This document shows, piece after piece, positions 53,974-63,083 of a stretch of DNA of 64,000 bases (positions are counted from its first letter, which is position 1; each line of letters begins with the position of its first letter). Where the stretch lies: positions 16,585-80,584 of the forward strand of contig DASTSN010000038.1 of NCBI GenBank assembly GCA_035760665.1. Direction: 5' to 3'. The notes beneath the pieces were generated by a model. That model was not told the DNA's origin. It was given only the letters and a program-made list of their open reading frames with translations, and made no database searches. The stretch comes from DASTSN01 sp035760665. Its GTDB lineage: Bacteria > Bacteroidota > Bacteroidia > Chitinophagales > Chitinophagaceae. Position numbers and translations under genes: made by a program.

Positions 53974-53980
53974 AGTTTTG
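53951..53980 (+). promoter_or_regulatory. Bacteroidota-type promoter of the TetR-RND operon
   Basis: TTTG (53951-53954), 18 nt, then TAGTTTTG (53973-53980), a full match to TTTG / TAnnTTTG. The -7 element begins at the last base of the operator. Transcription would begin a few bases before the ATG at 53998, so the leader is very short. Confidence 0.72.
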
Positions 53981-53997
53981 CACCCGATTTTGAGGAT

Positions 53998-54621
53998 ATG
54001 GAAACAAAAGAAAGAATACTTGAAAAGGCACATGAGCTGTTTGTACGCTATGGCATCCGGTCGGTTTCGATGGATGATATAGCTACACAACTGGGTATGA
54101 GCAAGAAAACGCTATACCAATATTTTGCTGATAAGGAAGAGCTGGTAGATGCCGTGTTGACTAACGTGATTGAAGGAAACCAGGAGGAGTGCAGGATGGA
54201 CAGGCAACAGGCTGAAAATTCAATTCACGAAATTTTCCTTGCCTTTGATATGGTTCGGGAATTATTTACCGAGATGCATCCTTCCATCATCTTCGATCTG
54301 CAGAAATACCACCCGGCTGTTTACAGGAAACTGGAGCAGCATAAACACGAGTTTATGTACAAAATGATTAAAGAAAACTTGGAAAGCGGGATCGCCGATG
54401 GTTTGTACCGGTCGGATATTAACGTGGATATACTAACCCGTTTCCGCATTGAAAGCATGATGTTGCCCTTTAATCACGAAGTCTTTCCCACCAACCGTAC
54501 CCAGTTAGTAGAAATTACACGGGAAATCCTGTTTCATTTCCTGTATGGTTTGGTAACAGCAAAAGGGCAGAAGCTGATCGAAAAATATAAACCATTATAC
54601 CTAAAACCTATCTCTTTATGA
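53998..54621 (+). CDS. TetR-family repressor of the downstream RND operon
   Basis: 207 residues from ATG 53998; an upstream in-frame ATG at 53926 lies before the promoter and is not used. The helix-turn-helix is at residues 5-50 (ERILEKAHELFVRYGIRSVS, then DDIATQLGMSKKTLYQYF). The helical ligand domain follows. Its stop overlaps the TolC start (ATGA), giving tight coupling to the pump genes. The palindrome over its own promoter suggests that it represses the whole operon until an inducer binds. The ligand is unknown. Confidence 0.93.
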   Translation: METKERILEKAHELFVRYGIRSVSMDDIATQLGMSKKTLYQYFADKEELVDAVLTNVIEGNQEECRMDRQQAENSIHEIFLAFDMVRELFTEMHPSIIFDLQKYHPAVYRKLEQHKHEFMYKMIKENLESGIADGLYRSDINVDILTRFRIESMMLPFNHEVFPTNRTQLVEITREILFHFLYGLVTAKGQKLIEKYKPLYLKPISL

Positions 54622-56027
54622 TGCAAAGCAGACATTGGAAAGGACGCTGGTGGCTGGCAGGAATTTTATTCTGTACAGGATCCCTCGCCGCCCAGGACAC
54701 AACCATACACCGGTTTTCCCTGCAGCAGGCAGTTGATTATGCCATGAAAAATAATGTGCAGGTCAAAAATGCCCTGCTTGATATACGGGCACAGGAAGAA
54801 ACGAACCGGGAAATTACAGCGGCTGCCTATCCCCAGTTAAGCGCCAATATTGGTACCACGTATAACCCCAATGTGGCTACGCAAACTTTTCCCAACTTTA
54901 TTGCTGCGGCTACCTACGGAGTGTTGTTGCAGGAAGATGTGCGAAAAGGTAACGGCGATCCTATTGTGCCACCGGCCGATTACGGAATCATCCAGGCACA
55001 GTTTGGCACACGATGGACAGCCAATGCCGGTCTGGACCTGAGCCAGCTCTTGTTCGACGGCCAGGTTTTCGTAGGACTGCAGGCCCGCAGCACATCCATA
55101 AAATTTCGTCAAAAGGCGCTCGACGTAACCACCGATGCTATTAAAGCAAATATTTATAAAATCTATTACCAGCTGGTAGCCAGCAAAACACAGGTGGACT
55201 TGCTCGATGCCAATATTGCCCGGCTCGAAAAGTTACTGCACGATACAAAAGAGATTTATAAAAACGGGTTTGCCGAAAAACTGGACATCGATAAAATAGC
55301 TGTGCAAATCGCAAACCTGCAAACAGAAAAGCAGAAAGTGCTGGCCGGTATTAATAATGGCTATTACGGGCTGAAGCTACTGATGGGAATGCCCGTGCAG
55401 GAAACCCTGATCCTCACCGATTCGTTGAGCGAGGAACAAATAAAAGACGGGATTCTTGAAAACAGTACCTATAGTTATGCCGACCGGAAAGATTACCAAT
55501 ATGCTGAACTCGGAAAAAAACTGAATGAATTCAACATCAGGCGTTACCAGTTAAGCAAATACCCGACAGTCAGTCTGTCCAGCTCGTACTCTAAAAACGC
55601 CCAGCGCAATCAGTTTGATTTTTTTAAAGGACAATATTTTACATTTTCCAATATTTCGCTTCGTGTTTCTGTACCCATTTTTAATGGATTTGCCACGAAG
55701 GCACGCATTGAAAATGCCCGCATTGCCCTGGAGCAAAGCCAGAATCAGCTGGATAACCTGAAGATATCAATTGATAACGATGTAGAACAAGCGAAAAATA
55801 ACTTTAAAACGGCTGTTGAGGCGATGGATTACCAAAAAAAGAATATGCAGCTGGCAGAAGCCGTATACGAGCAAACCAAGAAAAAGTATGAAGTCGGAAC
55901 GGGCTCCAACACGGAAATAAATGCGGCGCAAACTGACCTGAAAACAGCTCAGACCAACTATATCAATGCCCTGTATGATGCCATCATTGCACGGATTGAT
56001 TTCCTGAAGGCAACCGGTAAACTGTAA
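54618..56027 (+). CDS. TolC-family outer-membrane channel of the RND operon
   Basis: 469 residues, with a signal peptide ending near SLAAQD. Two repeats are visible, the first opening at FSLQQAVDYAMKNNVQVKNALLD; the ISLRVSVPIFNGFATKARI strand precedes the second helical hairpin. TolC proteins trimerise to make an outer-membrane and periplasmic exit duct. It starts within the TetR stop codon and precedes an adaptor and an RND pump, so it belongs to a complete tripartite exporter. It differs strongly from the TolC at 44460. Confidence 0.94.
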   Translation: MMQSRHWKGRWWLAGILFCTGSLAAQDTTIHRFSLQQAVDYAMKNNVQVKNALLDIRAQEETNREITAAAYPQLSANIGTTYNPNVATQTFPNFIAAATYGVLLQEDVRKGNGDPIVPPADYGIIQAQFGTRWTANAGLDLSQLLFDGQVFVGLQARSTSIKFRQKALDVTTDAIKANIYKIYYQLVASKTQVDLLDANIARLEKLLHDTKEIYKNGFAEKLDIDKIAVQIANLQTEKQKVLAGINNGYYGLKLLMGMPVQETLILTDSLSEEQIKDGILENSTYSYADRKDYQYAELGKKLNEFNIRRYQLSKYPTVSLSSSYSKNAQRNQFDFFKGQYFTFSNISLRVSVPIFNGFATKARIENARIALEQSQNQLDNLKISIDNDVEQAKNNFKTAVEAMDYQKKNMQLAEAVYEQTKKKYEVGTGSNTEINAAQTDLKTAQTNYINALYDAIIARIDFLKATGKL

Positions 56028-56062
56028 ATTTTAAAAAACCTACTACTATTAAAATAAATCAT

Positions 56063-57223
56063 ATGCAACGAATTGTAAGAGCATCTTTTGCTTCATTCCT
56101 TATCCTGGCACTGGCATCATGCGGTAACAGTGTAAAAGATAATAATGCCGAACTGGTCGGGAAAAAGCAAGAACTCGAAAAGCTTAAAAGCCAGCAGCAA
56201 TCGCTGAATGAACAAATTATGCAACTGGAAGCAGAGATTGCGAAAGCTGATCCTGCTTTTGCCAGTGCACAAAATGCTAAACTGGTGTCACTAACTGCCC
56301 TGGTTCCTGAAAACTTTGTTCATTATATAGAGCTGCAGGGGCGTATTGATGCGCAAAATGTAGCATACGTTACACCGCGCGGTGGTCCCGGCCAGGTAAA
56401 GGCTATCTATGTAAAACAAGGCGATATCGTTAAAAAAGGACAATTGTTGTTAAAACTGGATGACGGCCTGATCAGAAAACAACTCGACCAGTTAGAAACC
56501 CAGCTGGCCTATGCTAAAGACCTCTACCAGCGGCAACAAAACTTATGGAATCAAAACATTGGCACCGAAGTACAGTTGTTGAATGCAAAGAATAATGTAA
56601 CCCAGCTGGAAAAACAAATGGCAACAATCAAAGAACAGCTCTCGTTTACTGACGTGCTGGCGGAGATTTCCGGTGTAGCCAATATCGTAAACGTAAGAGT
56701 AGGCGAAATCTTTGCCGGCGGTCCGCAGATTCAGCTGGTCAACACATCCGACTTGAAGGTGGTGGTGCAGGTACCGGAAAACTATCTGGAACGGGTAAAT
56801 GTAGGTAGCACACTGCAGGTAAAAATCCCCGAGGCCAATAATAAAATCATTACAACAAAAGTAAGCGTGGCTGGCCGGCTGATTGATCCCAATAGCCGCT
56901 CTTTTTACATAGAAGGAAAAATTCCTGCGGATAAAGATTTGCGGCCTAACCAGCTGGCATTGGTGGGCATTAAAGATTATGCTGCCGACAGCACGATCAC
57001 CATACCGGTGAACACGCTTCAGAATGATGAGAAAGGAAAATATGTGCTGGTGGCTGCCAAAGAAAACGGGAAGCTGGTAGCTAAAAAACGACCGGTCGTG
57101 GTAGGTGAATTGTCGGGAGATAAGCTGGAGGTAAAAAGCGGCCTGCAGGCAGGTGATCAGCTGATCACTGATGGTTTCCAGGGTTTGTATGACGGGCAGG
57201 CGATTACCACAACGGCTAATTAA
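56063..57223 (+). CDS. RND periplasmic adaptor lipoprotein
   Basis: 386 residues with a lipobox ending LASC; C20 is the lipidated residue. A charged coiled-coil segment at 32-68 (ELVGKKQELEKLKSQQQSL) precedes the usual domains. The lipoyl half-motif lies near VKQGDIVKKGQLLLKLDDG, followed by the helical hairpin. The beta-barrel region has VPENYLERVNVGSTLQVKIP and the C-terminal part has GLQAGDQLITDGFQGLYDGQ. It joins the RND pump to TolC. The extra N-terminal coiled coil is longer than in AcrA. Confidence 0.94.
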   Translation: MQRIVRASFASFLILALASCGNSVKDNNAELVGKKQELEKLKSQQQSLNEQIMQLEAEIAKADPAFASAQNAKLVSLTALVPENFVHYIELQGRIDAQNVAYVTPRGGPGQVKAIYVKQGDIVKKGQLLLKLDDGLIRKQLDQLETQLAYAKDLYQRQQNLWNQNIGTEVQLLNAKNNVTQLEKQMATIKEQLSFTDVLAEISGVANIVNVRVGEIFAGGPQIQLVNTSDLKVVVQVPENYLERVNVGSTLQVKIPEANNKIITTKVSVAGRLIDPNSRSFYIEGKIPADKDLRPNQLALVGIKDYAADSTITIPVNTLQNDEKGKYVLVAAKENGKLVAKKRPVVVGELSGDKLEVKSGLQAGDQLITDGFQGLYDGQAITTTAN

Positions 57224-57270
57224 AAGGAGCACCAGGACAAAACAGACAATTCAACCATCAAACCTATTGT

Positions 57271-60200
57271 ATGAGTGTTTTAGAAAACCTGAAAGGGAAA
57301 TTCAAGGAGTTTAAACCTACCAGCTGGAGTATAAAAAACAAAACGTCTATTTACCTGGCCATGTTGTTCATCAGTATTGCCGGGGTATTCCAGTTCATCA
57401 CATTACCCAAGGAGCAGTTTCCAGATATCGTCATACCCACGATTTATATTCAAACCATTTATGTGGGTAACTCACCCAAGGATATTGAAAACCTCGTGAC
57501 CCGGCCGATTGAAAAACAAATCAAGGGCATAACGGGCGCCAAGATTAATAAAGTGACCAGCAGCTCCATACAGGATTATTCTGCTATTACAGTGGAGTTT
57601 AGCACCGATGTTAAAACCGATGTCGCCCTGCAAAAAGTGAAAGATGCGGTGGATAAGTCAAAAAAGGATTTGCCAACCGATCTGACACAGGAGCCAACGG
57701 TGATGGAGGTGAGCTTCTCCGACCAGCCCATCATGTATGTGAATGTAAGTGGCGATTATGACCTGGTGCGGTTAAAAAAATATGCTGATGACTTAAAAGA
57801 TAAACTGGAGGAGCTTTCCCAAATCACCCGCGTGGACGAAGTGGGGGCCCCGGAACGGGAATTCCAGATCAATGTTGATAACCGCCGCCTGCAGGCATCC
57901 GGCGTCACCTTCGATGATATTGCCAATGCGGTAGCCCGCGAAAACATGGATATCTCCGGTGGCTTGCTGGAAGTGGGCAACATGAAGCGGACCCTGCAAC
58001 TCAAAGGGCAGATCAAAACGGCATACGACCTGGAAAAAATTATTGTACGGAATACCAGCGGCGCCCCCATCTACCTGAAAGATATTGCTGAGATTAAAGA
58101 TACTGTTAAGGAAAAAGAAAGCTATGCCCGCCTGAACGGCAAAAATGTTATTACACTGAATATCATCAAGCGTGCCGGCGAAAACCTCATTGAAACTTCT
58201 GATGCGGTGAAAGAGGTGGTGGAGGAAATGAAAGCAAACCAGTTTCCCGGCGACCTGCAGGTGGTGATTACGGGCGACCAAAGCAAGCAAACCCGCACGT
58301 CATTTAATGACCTGGTTAACTCTATCGTCATTGGATTTGTACTGGTGCTCATCATCCTGATGTTTTTCATGGGAGTGACCAATGCCTTTTTTGTGGCATT
58401 ATCGGTACCGCTGAGTATGTTTGTAGCCTTTGTGTTTTTACCTGGGGCTGACCTGATTATCGGCACGCATGTGACACTTAATTTTATCGTCTTATTTGCC
58501 CTGCTCTTCGGGTTGGGGATCATCGTGGATGATGCCATTGTGGTGATTGAAAATACGCACCGCATTTTCACACAGGGCAAGGGGCGGTTTACCTCCCAAC
58601 GGGCTGCTATGATGGCCGCCGGGGAAGTGTTTGTGCCGGTGCTGGCAGGAACGCTTACAACCCTGGCGCCTTTCTTTCCTTTGCTTTTCTGGCCCGGTAT
58701 TATTGGTAAATTCATGATTTACCTGCCAGCGATGCTGATCTTTACACTGGCCGCATCGCTGGTGGTCGCCTTTATTATGAACCCGGTATTTGCTGTGGAT
58801 TTTATGAATCATCCTGAAGGTGAAAAGGCGCCGGCTTCAGCAATTTTCAAAAAGCCGGTTTTATGGATAACGGTTGGTGCCGGTATCCTGCTGGACCTTC
58901 TTCATTTCACTTTCGTCGGCAACCTGTTCATCTTCATTGTAATCCTGGTGATACTGAACCGGTTTTTTATAGACGGCCTGATTCACCGTTTCCAAAACAA
59001 GGCCTTGCCCTGGATCATGAGCCACTACGAAAACCTGCTGCGCTGGGCGCTGAAAGGCTGGCGGCCGGTTCATCTGTTATTAGGGACGTTTGGGTTGCTG
59101 ATTTTTTCATTTGTATTTTTTGGCATGCGTAAAGTGCCGGTTGTGTTTTTCCCAGGCGGGGATCCGAACCAGATTTATGTGTACCTGAAACTTCCCGTTG
59201 GTACCGATGTGGATTATACAGATTCAGTTACACGACAGCTCGAGGCGAAAGTGTACCATGTGCTGGGAATGGAAAATGGAAAAGAAAATCCGGTGGTGGA
59301 AAGCGTGATTTCCAATGTGGCAGTTGGCGCCAGCGATCCCATGAGTGGCGACAGAAGTACCCGGCCTGAACTGGGTCGTATCCAGGTATCCTTTGTGGAG
59401 TTTGAAAAACGCCATGGAGTATCCACGGCTCCTTATCTGGATTCAATACGCAATGTCATAAAGGGCATACCGGGAGCAGAATTATCTGTCAACAAAGAAC
59501 AAAACGGTCCGCCAACAGATCCGCCAGTCAACATTGAAGTGGCGAGTGAAGATTTTGATCAACTGACCAAAACAGCGGTGGCGCTGAAAAACTACCTGGA
59601 CTCCATACAGGTGCCCGGTGTGGAAGAATTAAAGATGGATGTAGACCTGACTAACCCGGAAATCACCCTGAAAGTTGATCGTGAACGGGCCTTGATTGAA
59701 GGTGTCTCCACGGCACAAATAGGCCAGGAAATTCGTACAGCGCTCTTTGGCCGCGAGGTTTCGAAAATCAAAGATGGTGAGGATGAATATAAAATTCAGT
59801 TGCGCAACCTGGAAACGCAACGTAAGAGCCTGAGCGATTTATTGAACATGAATATTTCATTCAGGGATATGGCTTCCGGTGGCGCTGTAAAACATATTCC
59901 CATTAGCTCGCTGGTAAAAGTAGATTATACCAGCACCTTGGGAAGTGTAAAACGAAAAAACCAGAAACGGGTGATTACACTTCGTTCCAATGTGCTGGAA
60001 TCGCAAGGCTATACACCAACAGCTGTTAATGCGGTCATTAAAGGATATATAGATAATTTTAAACAGAAGCCGGAGAACGTGACAATCCGCCAGACTGGAG
60101 AGGGTGAGCAGCAGGCTGAAACAGCAGCCTTCCTTGGTAAAGCGCTGGTGATTGCCCTGATGCTGATCCTGTTTATCCTGGTCATACAGTTTAACTCAGT

Positions 60201-60852
60201 CAGCAAACCGGTTATCATTTTAACCGAGATCATTTTCAGTGTAATTGGTGTACTGCTGGGTTTTGCAATCACACGCATGCAGGTATCTGTAGTGATGACG
60301 GGTATCGGAATTGTAGGGTTGGCAGGTATTGTGGTGAAGAATGGAATCCTCGTTATCGAATTTGCCGATGAATTGAGGGCAAGAGGATTGAAAACAAGGG
60401 AAGCCGTGGTGCAGGCCGGCAAAACACGTATTATTCCGGTATTGCTGACAGCAATGGCAGCTATCCTGGCCCTGATACCACTGGCAGTTGGCTTTAATAT
60501 TAATTTCATTACACTTTTCTCAGAATTAAATCCGCATATTTTCTTTGGTGGCGATAATGCAGTGTTCTGGAAACCTTTGTCCTGGACCATTATCTTTGGT
60601 TTGGCTTTTGCTTTCTTTATGACACTGGTCATGGTACCGGGCATGTACCTGATCGCCGAACGGCTGAAAAGGCCCATGCGTCGCATGTTTGGAGGCAAAT
60701 GGATTTCATTCCTCGGTATTCCGCCGCTGACAATTCTGTTTTTACCACTGATTGTAGTTACACTAGTAGCGCACCGTTACCAGGTGAAGCGACGGGAAAG
60801 AAAATTGCAGGGTCAACCGGTTAATAAAGCTTTTACCGGCAGTTGGTTTTGA
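57271..60852 (+). CDS. RND multidrug/solute efflux pump, long form
   Basis: 1193 residues, about 150 longer than AcrB. TM1 is near 25-45, and the first periplasmic domain starts with EQFPDIVIPTIYIQTIY. The proton-relay pair is D420/D421 (GIIVDDAIVVIEN) and the relay lysine K1023 (VVKNGILVIEF). Extra sequence relative to AcrB occurs near 525-575, where additional hydrophobic helices (LWITVGAGILLDLLHFTF and LFIFIVILVILNRFF) lie between the two halves. More occurs at the C-terminus, with one more hydrophobic segment near 1147-1172. I infer a Bacteroidota subtype with about 14 or more membrane helices. The substrate is unknown. A strong terminator follows. Confidence 0.93.
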   Translation: MSVLENLKGKFKEFKPTSWSIKNKTSIYLAMLFISIAGVFQFITLPKEQFPDIVIPTIYIQTIYVGNSPKDIENLVTRPIEKQIKGITGAKINKVTSSSIQDYSAITVEFSTDVKTDVALQKVKDAVDKSKKDLPTDLTQEPTVMEVSFSDQPIMYVNVSGDYDLVRLKKYADDLKDKLEELSQITRVDEVGAPEREFQINVDNRRLQASGVTFDDIANAVARENMDISGGLLEVGNMKRTLQLKGQIKTAYDLEKIIVRNTSGAPIYLKDIAEIKDTVKEKESYARLNGKNVITLNIIKRAGENLIETSDAVKEVVEEMKANQFPGDLQVVITGDQSKQTRTSFNDLVNSIVIGFVLVLIILMFFMGVTNAFFVALSVPLSMFVAFVFLPGADLIIGTHVTLNFIVLFALLFGLGIIVDDAIVVIENTHRIFTQGKGRFTSQRAAMMAAGEVFVPVLAGTLTTLAPFFPLLFWPGIIGKFMIYLPAMLIFTLAASLVVAFIMNPVFAVDFMNHPEGEKAPASAIFKKPVLWITVGAGILLDLLHFTFVGNLFIFIVILVILNRFFIDGLIHRFQNKALPWIMSHYENLLRWALKGWRPVHLLLGTFGLLIFSFVFFGMRKVPVVFFPGGDPNQIYVYLKLPVGTDVDYTDSVTRQLEAKVYHVLGMENGKENPVVESVISNVAVGASDPMSGDRSTRPELGRIQVSFVEFEKRHGVSTAPYLDSIRNVIKGIPGAELSVNKEQNGPPTDPPVNIEVASEDFDQLTKTAVALKNYLDSIQVPGVEELKMDVDLTNPEITLKVDRERALIEGVSTAQIGQEIRTALFGREVSKIKDGEDEYKIQLRNLETQRKSLSDLLNMNISFRDMASGGAVKHIPISSLVKVDYTSTLGSVKRKNQKRVITLRSNVLESQGYTPTAVNAVIKGYIDNFKQKPENVTIRQTGEGEQQAETAAFLGKALVIALMLILFILVIQFNSVSKPVIILTEIIFSVIGVLLGFAITRMQVSVVMTGIGIVGLAGIVVKNGILVIEFADELRARGLKTREAVVQAGKTRIIPVLLTAMAAILALIPLAVGFNINFITLFSELNPHIFFGGDNAVFWKPLSWTIIFGLAFAFFMTLVMVPGMYLIAERLKRPMRRMFGGKWISFLGIPPLTILFLPLIVVTLVAHRYQVKRRERKLQGQPVNKAFTGSWF

Positions 60853-60877
60853 TCCGACAATACTCTGTCAAAATATA

Positions 60878-60910
60878 AAATCCCGGCTCATTAACAGCTG
60901 GGATTTTTTT
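60878..60910. terminator. Bidirectional terminator between RND pump and kbl
   Basis: AAATCCCGGCT (60878-60888), a short loop, AGCTGGGATTT with one G-U pair, then a run of T. A-rich sequence on the other side lets it serve the convergent kbl gene as well. Confidence 0.85.
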
Positions 60911-60924
60911 AGTAATGATAACTG

Positions 60925-62112
60925 TTATTTCAGCACATGTAATGCCTGGCCAATTTTGGTGAAGGCAGCAATGGCTTTATCTAAGTGAGCCTGCTCGTGC
61001 GCCGCACTGAGTTGTACACGGATGCGGGCCTGTCCCTTGGGAACCACGGGGAAGAAAAATCCAATTACATACACACCTTCATCCAGCAGGCGGGCAGCAA
61101 AATCCTGTGCCAGCACTGCATCATATAGCATGATGGGGACGATGGGATGCTCGCCGGGCTTAATGTCAAAACCGGCCTTAGTCATTTTGCTGCGAAAATA
61201 TTTTGTGTTCCATTCCAGTTTATCACGCAGGGCAGTTGTTTCTGACAGCATATCCAGCACGGCGATGGAGCCTCCTACGATACTCGGTGCCAGGGTATTG
61301 CTGAAAAGATAGGGCCGGGAGCGCTGGCGCAGCATATCAATAATTTCTTTGCGGCCGCTCGTGAAACCACCCGAAGCGCCACCCAGTGCTTTTCCTAACG
61401 TACCCGTTATAATATCGATTTTTCCCATAACGCCCCGGTATTCGTGCGTGCCCCGACCGGTTTTGCCCAGGAAGCCCGAACTATGGCACTCATCAACCAT
61501 GATGATGGCGTCATATTTTTCTGCCAGCTCAACAATTTTATCTAACTGGGCAATGGTGCCATCCATGCTAAAAGAACCGTCCGTTACAATAATACGGCTC
61601 CTGCAGCCGGCTGCTTCCTGCAGTTTTACTTCCAGGTCAGCCATATTGTTATGTTCGTAACGGAAACGCTGCGCCTTGCAAAGGCGTACGCCGTCAATAA
61701 TCGAAGCGTGATTCAATGCATCGGAAATAATGGCATCCTGCTCGTTAAATAATGGTTCAAAAACCCCTCCGTTCGCATCAAAGGCTGCTGCATACAAAAT
61801 GGTATCTTCCGTGCCCAGGAACGCTGACAGTTTTTGTTCCAGCTCTTTATGAATATCCTGTGTGCCGCAGATAAACCGCACACTGCTCATACCATAACCC
61901 CGCTGATCAATGGCTTTGTGCGCTGCCTCTATCACCCGCGGGTGCGATGACAATCCCAGGTAATTATTCGCGCAAAAATTCAACACTTTTTTTCCGCCCA
62001 CTGTTATTTCGGCACCCTGCGGACTGCTGATGATTCGTTCGTTTTTGTACAAGCCCGAAGTTTTGATCTCTTCCAGTTCGGTGGCTAATCGTTTGACAAA
62101 GTTTTCATTCAT
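60925..62112 (-). CDS. kbl: Glycine C-acetyltransferase (2-amino-3-ketobutyrate CoA ligase)
   Basis: 395 residues of the alpha-oxoamine synthase family at normal length. Visible motifs are LNFCANNYLGLSSHPRVIEA, GYGMSSVRFICGTQ, MVDECHSSGFLGKTGRGTHE and the PLP lysine in TGTLGKALGGASGGF. It cleaves 2-amino-3-ketobutyrate, from threonine dehydrogenase, to glycine and acetyl-CoA, or runs in reverse. No threonine dehydrogenase gene is next to it. The closest relatives KBL and serine palmitoyltransferase differ in small motifs; the FGTEDTILYAAAFDANGG-like block here favours KBL. Confidence 0.94.
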   Translation of the reverse strand: MNENFVKRLATELEEIKTSGLYKNERIISSPQGAEITVGGKKVLNFCANNYLGLSSHPRVIEAAHKAIDQRGYGMSSVRFICGTQDIHKELEQKLSAFLGTEDTILYAAAFDANGGVFEPLFNEQDAIISDALNHASIIDGVRLCKAQRFRYEHNNMADLEVKLQEAAGCRSRIIVTDGSFSMDGTIAQLDKIVELAEKYDAIIMVDECHSSGFLGKTGRGTHEYRGVMGKIDIITGTLGKALGGASGGFTSGRKEIIDMLRQRSRPYLFSNTLAPSIVGGSIAVLDMLSETTALRDKLEWNTKYFRSKMTKAGFDIKPGEHPIVPIMLYDAVLAQDFAARLLDEGVYVIGFFFPVVPKGQARIRVQLSAAHEQAHLDKAIAAFTKIGQALHVLK

Positions 62113-62129
62113 ATTCAGCTTATTTACAG

Positions 62130-62137
62130 CAAATATA
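62130..62137 (-). promoter_or_regulatory. -7 element candidate of kbl
   Basis: TATATTTG on the minus strand, a perfect TAnnTTTG, 17 nt before the kbl start codon. A good TTTG partner at 18-20 nt upstream is not evident. Confidence 0.4.
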
Positions 62138-62207
62138 ATTAACCGGCAACAGCCCGCAGACGATGCTGTCAGTCATGCGCCCGCAGCATATAATTATTTA
62201 AATTTCC

Positions 62208-62234
62208 TGTAACATTTCCGTCAATACCTTCGTC
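62208..62234 (+). promoter_or_regulatory. ECF-type promoter before the small membrane peptide
   Basis: TGTAAC (62208-62213), 17 nt, CGTC (62231-62234), the AAC / CGTC form of ECF promoters. CTGTAACATT is identical to the start of the element before the sigma factor gene. The peptide ATG is at 62253. Confidence 0.6.
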
Positions 62235-62252
62235 AAATCCCTAAACCATGCA

Positions 62253-62477
62253 ATGAGGAAGAAAAGGAACATACAGCTCAGCATCATGCTGCTGACAGTT
62301 ACGCTGGCTTTTATTTTTCTGTACGCGTTTACCCCATCCCGTTTTATTGCCCATACTACACATAATGAATCGATGGATGACTGCTGTAAAAACAGCCATT
62401 CCACGCCCCATCCCGGCGCTACCCTGTGGGAAGGACTGACTGGCCAATTTTTTTCCAGTACCGGCATTTTAGATTGA
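62253..62477 (+). CDS. Small membrane-anchored peptide, candidate member of the ECF regulon
   Basis: 74 residues: a basic start (MRKKR), one hydrophobic segment (residues 9-28) and a polar tail with C44-C45 and histidines at 34, 37, 49 and 53. The tail would face the periplasm if the basic end stays inside. I do not recognise a family. The Cys/His cluster could bind a metal or form a disulfide, but that is conjecture. An ECF-type promoter ends 18 bp upstream, and a similar one precedes the ECF sigma gene, so it is a likely member of that regulon. Length and composition leave some doubt that it is translated. Confidence 0.5.
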   Translation: MRKKRNIQLSIMLLTVTLAFIFLYAFTPSRFIAHTTHNESMDDCCKNSHSTPHPGATLWEGLTGQFFSSTGILD

Positions 62478-62518
62478 TTTTCAAATACTTGTGTCTGTAA
62501 AATTCAATTACAAGAATC

Positions 62519-62544
62519 TGTAACATTCTGTTTCTACATCCGTT
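62519..62544 (+). promoter_or_regulatory. ECF-type promoter of the sigma factor operon
   Basis: TGTAAC (62519-62524), 16 nt, CGTT (62541-62544). It shares CTGTAACATT with the element before the small peptide and lies 54 bp before the sigma factor ATG, suggesting autoregulation. Confidence 0.55.
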
Positions 62545-62597
62545 TTACTATAGAAACTAAATCATTAACCTACTTTTATCCTGTATACCGGCTGTTT

Positions 62598-63083
62598 ATG
62601 ACTGAAAGGGAATATAATGAATGTGTTAACACGTACGCGGATAACGTGTTCAGGTTTATTGTAAAAAACCTGCGGCACGAAGAAGATGCGAGAGATGTGG
62701 TACAAACCGCTTTTGAAAAGATGTGGCGCAACCGCGAAGAGGTAGATGCAACGAAAAGCAAATCATATCTTTTCACGGTGGCCTATCACCAGATGATTGA
62801 CCACATCCGTAAAAATAAACGGGTACAACTGAAAGAAGAGTTCAGCGATGAAGTGAGAATACAGGACCGGCCGGCTCACAATATGAAAAAAGTACTGGAA
62901 GGAGCCCTGGCCCGCCTGAATGAAACACAACGGTCGCTCGTTATGCTGAAAGATTATGAAGGATATAGTTATGAAGAAATCGGTAAAATAACCGGACTGA
63001 ATGAAAGCCAGGTGAAAGTATATCTTCATCGGGCACGTGTGCAATTGAAAAATTATTTGGTAAGCCCTGAAAACGTAGTATAA
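62598..63083 (+). CDS. ECF-type RNA polymerase sigma factor
   Basis: 161 residues with only regions 2 and 4. Region 2 includes VFRFIVKNLRHEEDARDVVQ and TAFEKMWRNREE. Region 4 includes LNETQRSLVMLKDYEGYSYE and IGKITGLNESQVKVYLHRAR. The length is normal for group IV sigma factors. Its stop overlaps the ATG of the next gene by one base (TAATG), so the pair is translated together and the next protein is the likely anti-sigma partner. Its predicted promoter has the same TGTAAC / CGT(C/T) form as the one before the small peptide, suggesting positive autoregulation. Confidence 0.94.
   Translation: MTEREYNECVNTYADNVFRFIVKNLRHEEDARDVVQTAFEKMWRNREEVDATKSKSYLFTVAYHQMIDHIRKNKRVQLKEEFSDEVRIQDRPAHNMKKVLEGALARLNETQRSLVMLKDYEGYSYEEIGKITGLNESQVKVYLHRARVQLKNYLVSPENVV

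Noticed and set aside
60009..60698. 229-codon minus-strand frame inside the RND pump gene
   Set aside because: It is antisense to the conserved TM10-TM12 region; composition is typical of a reverse-strand shadow.
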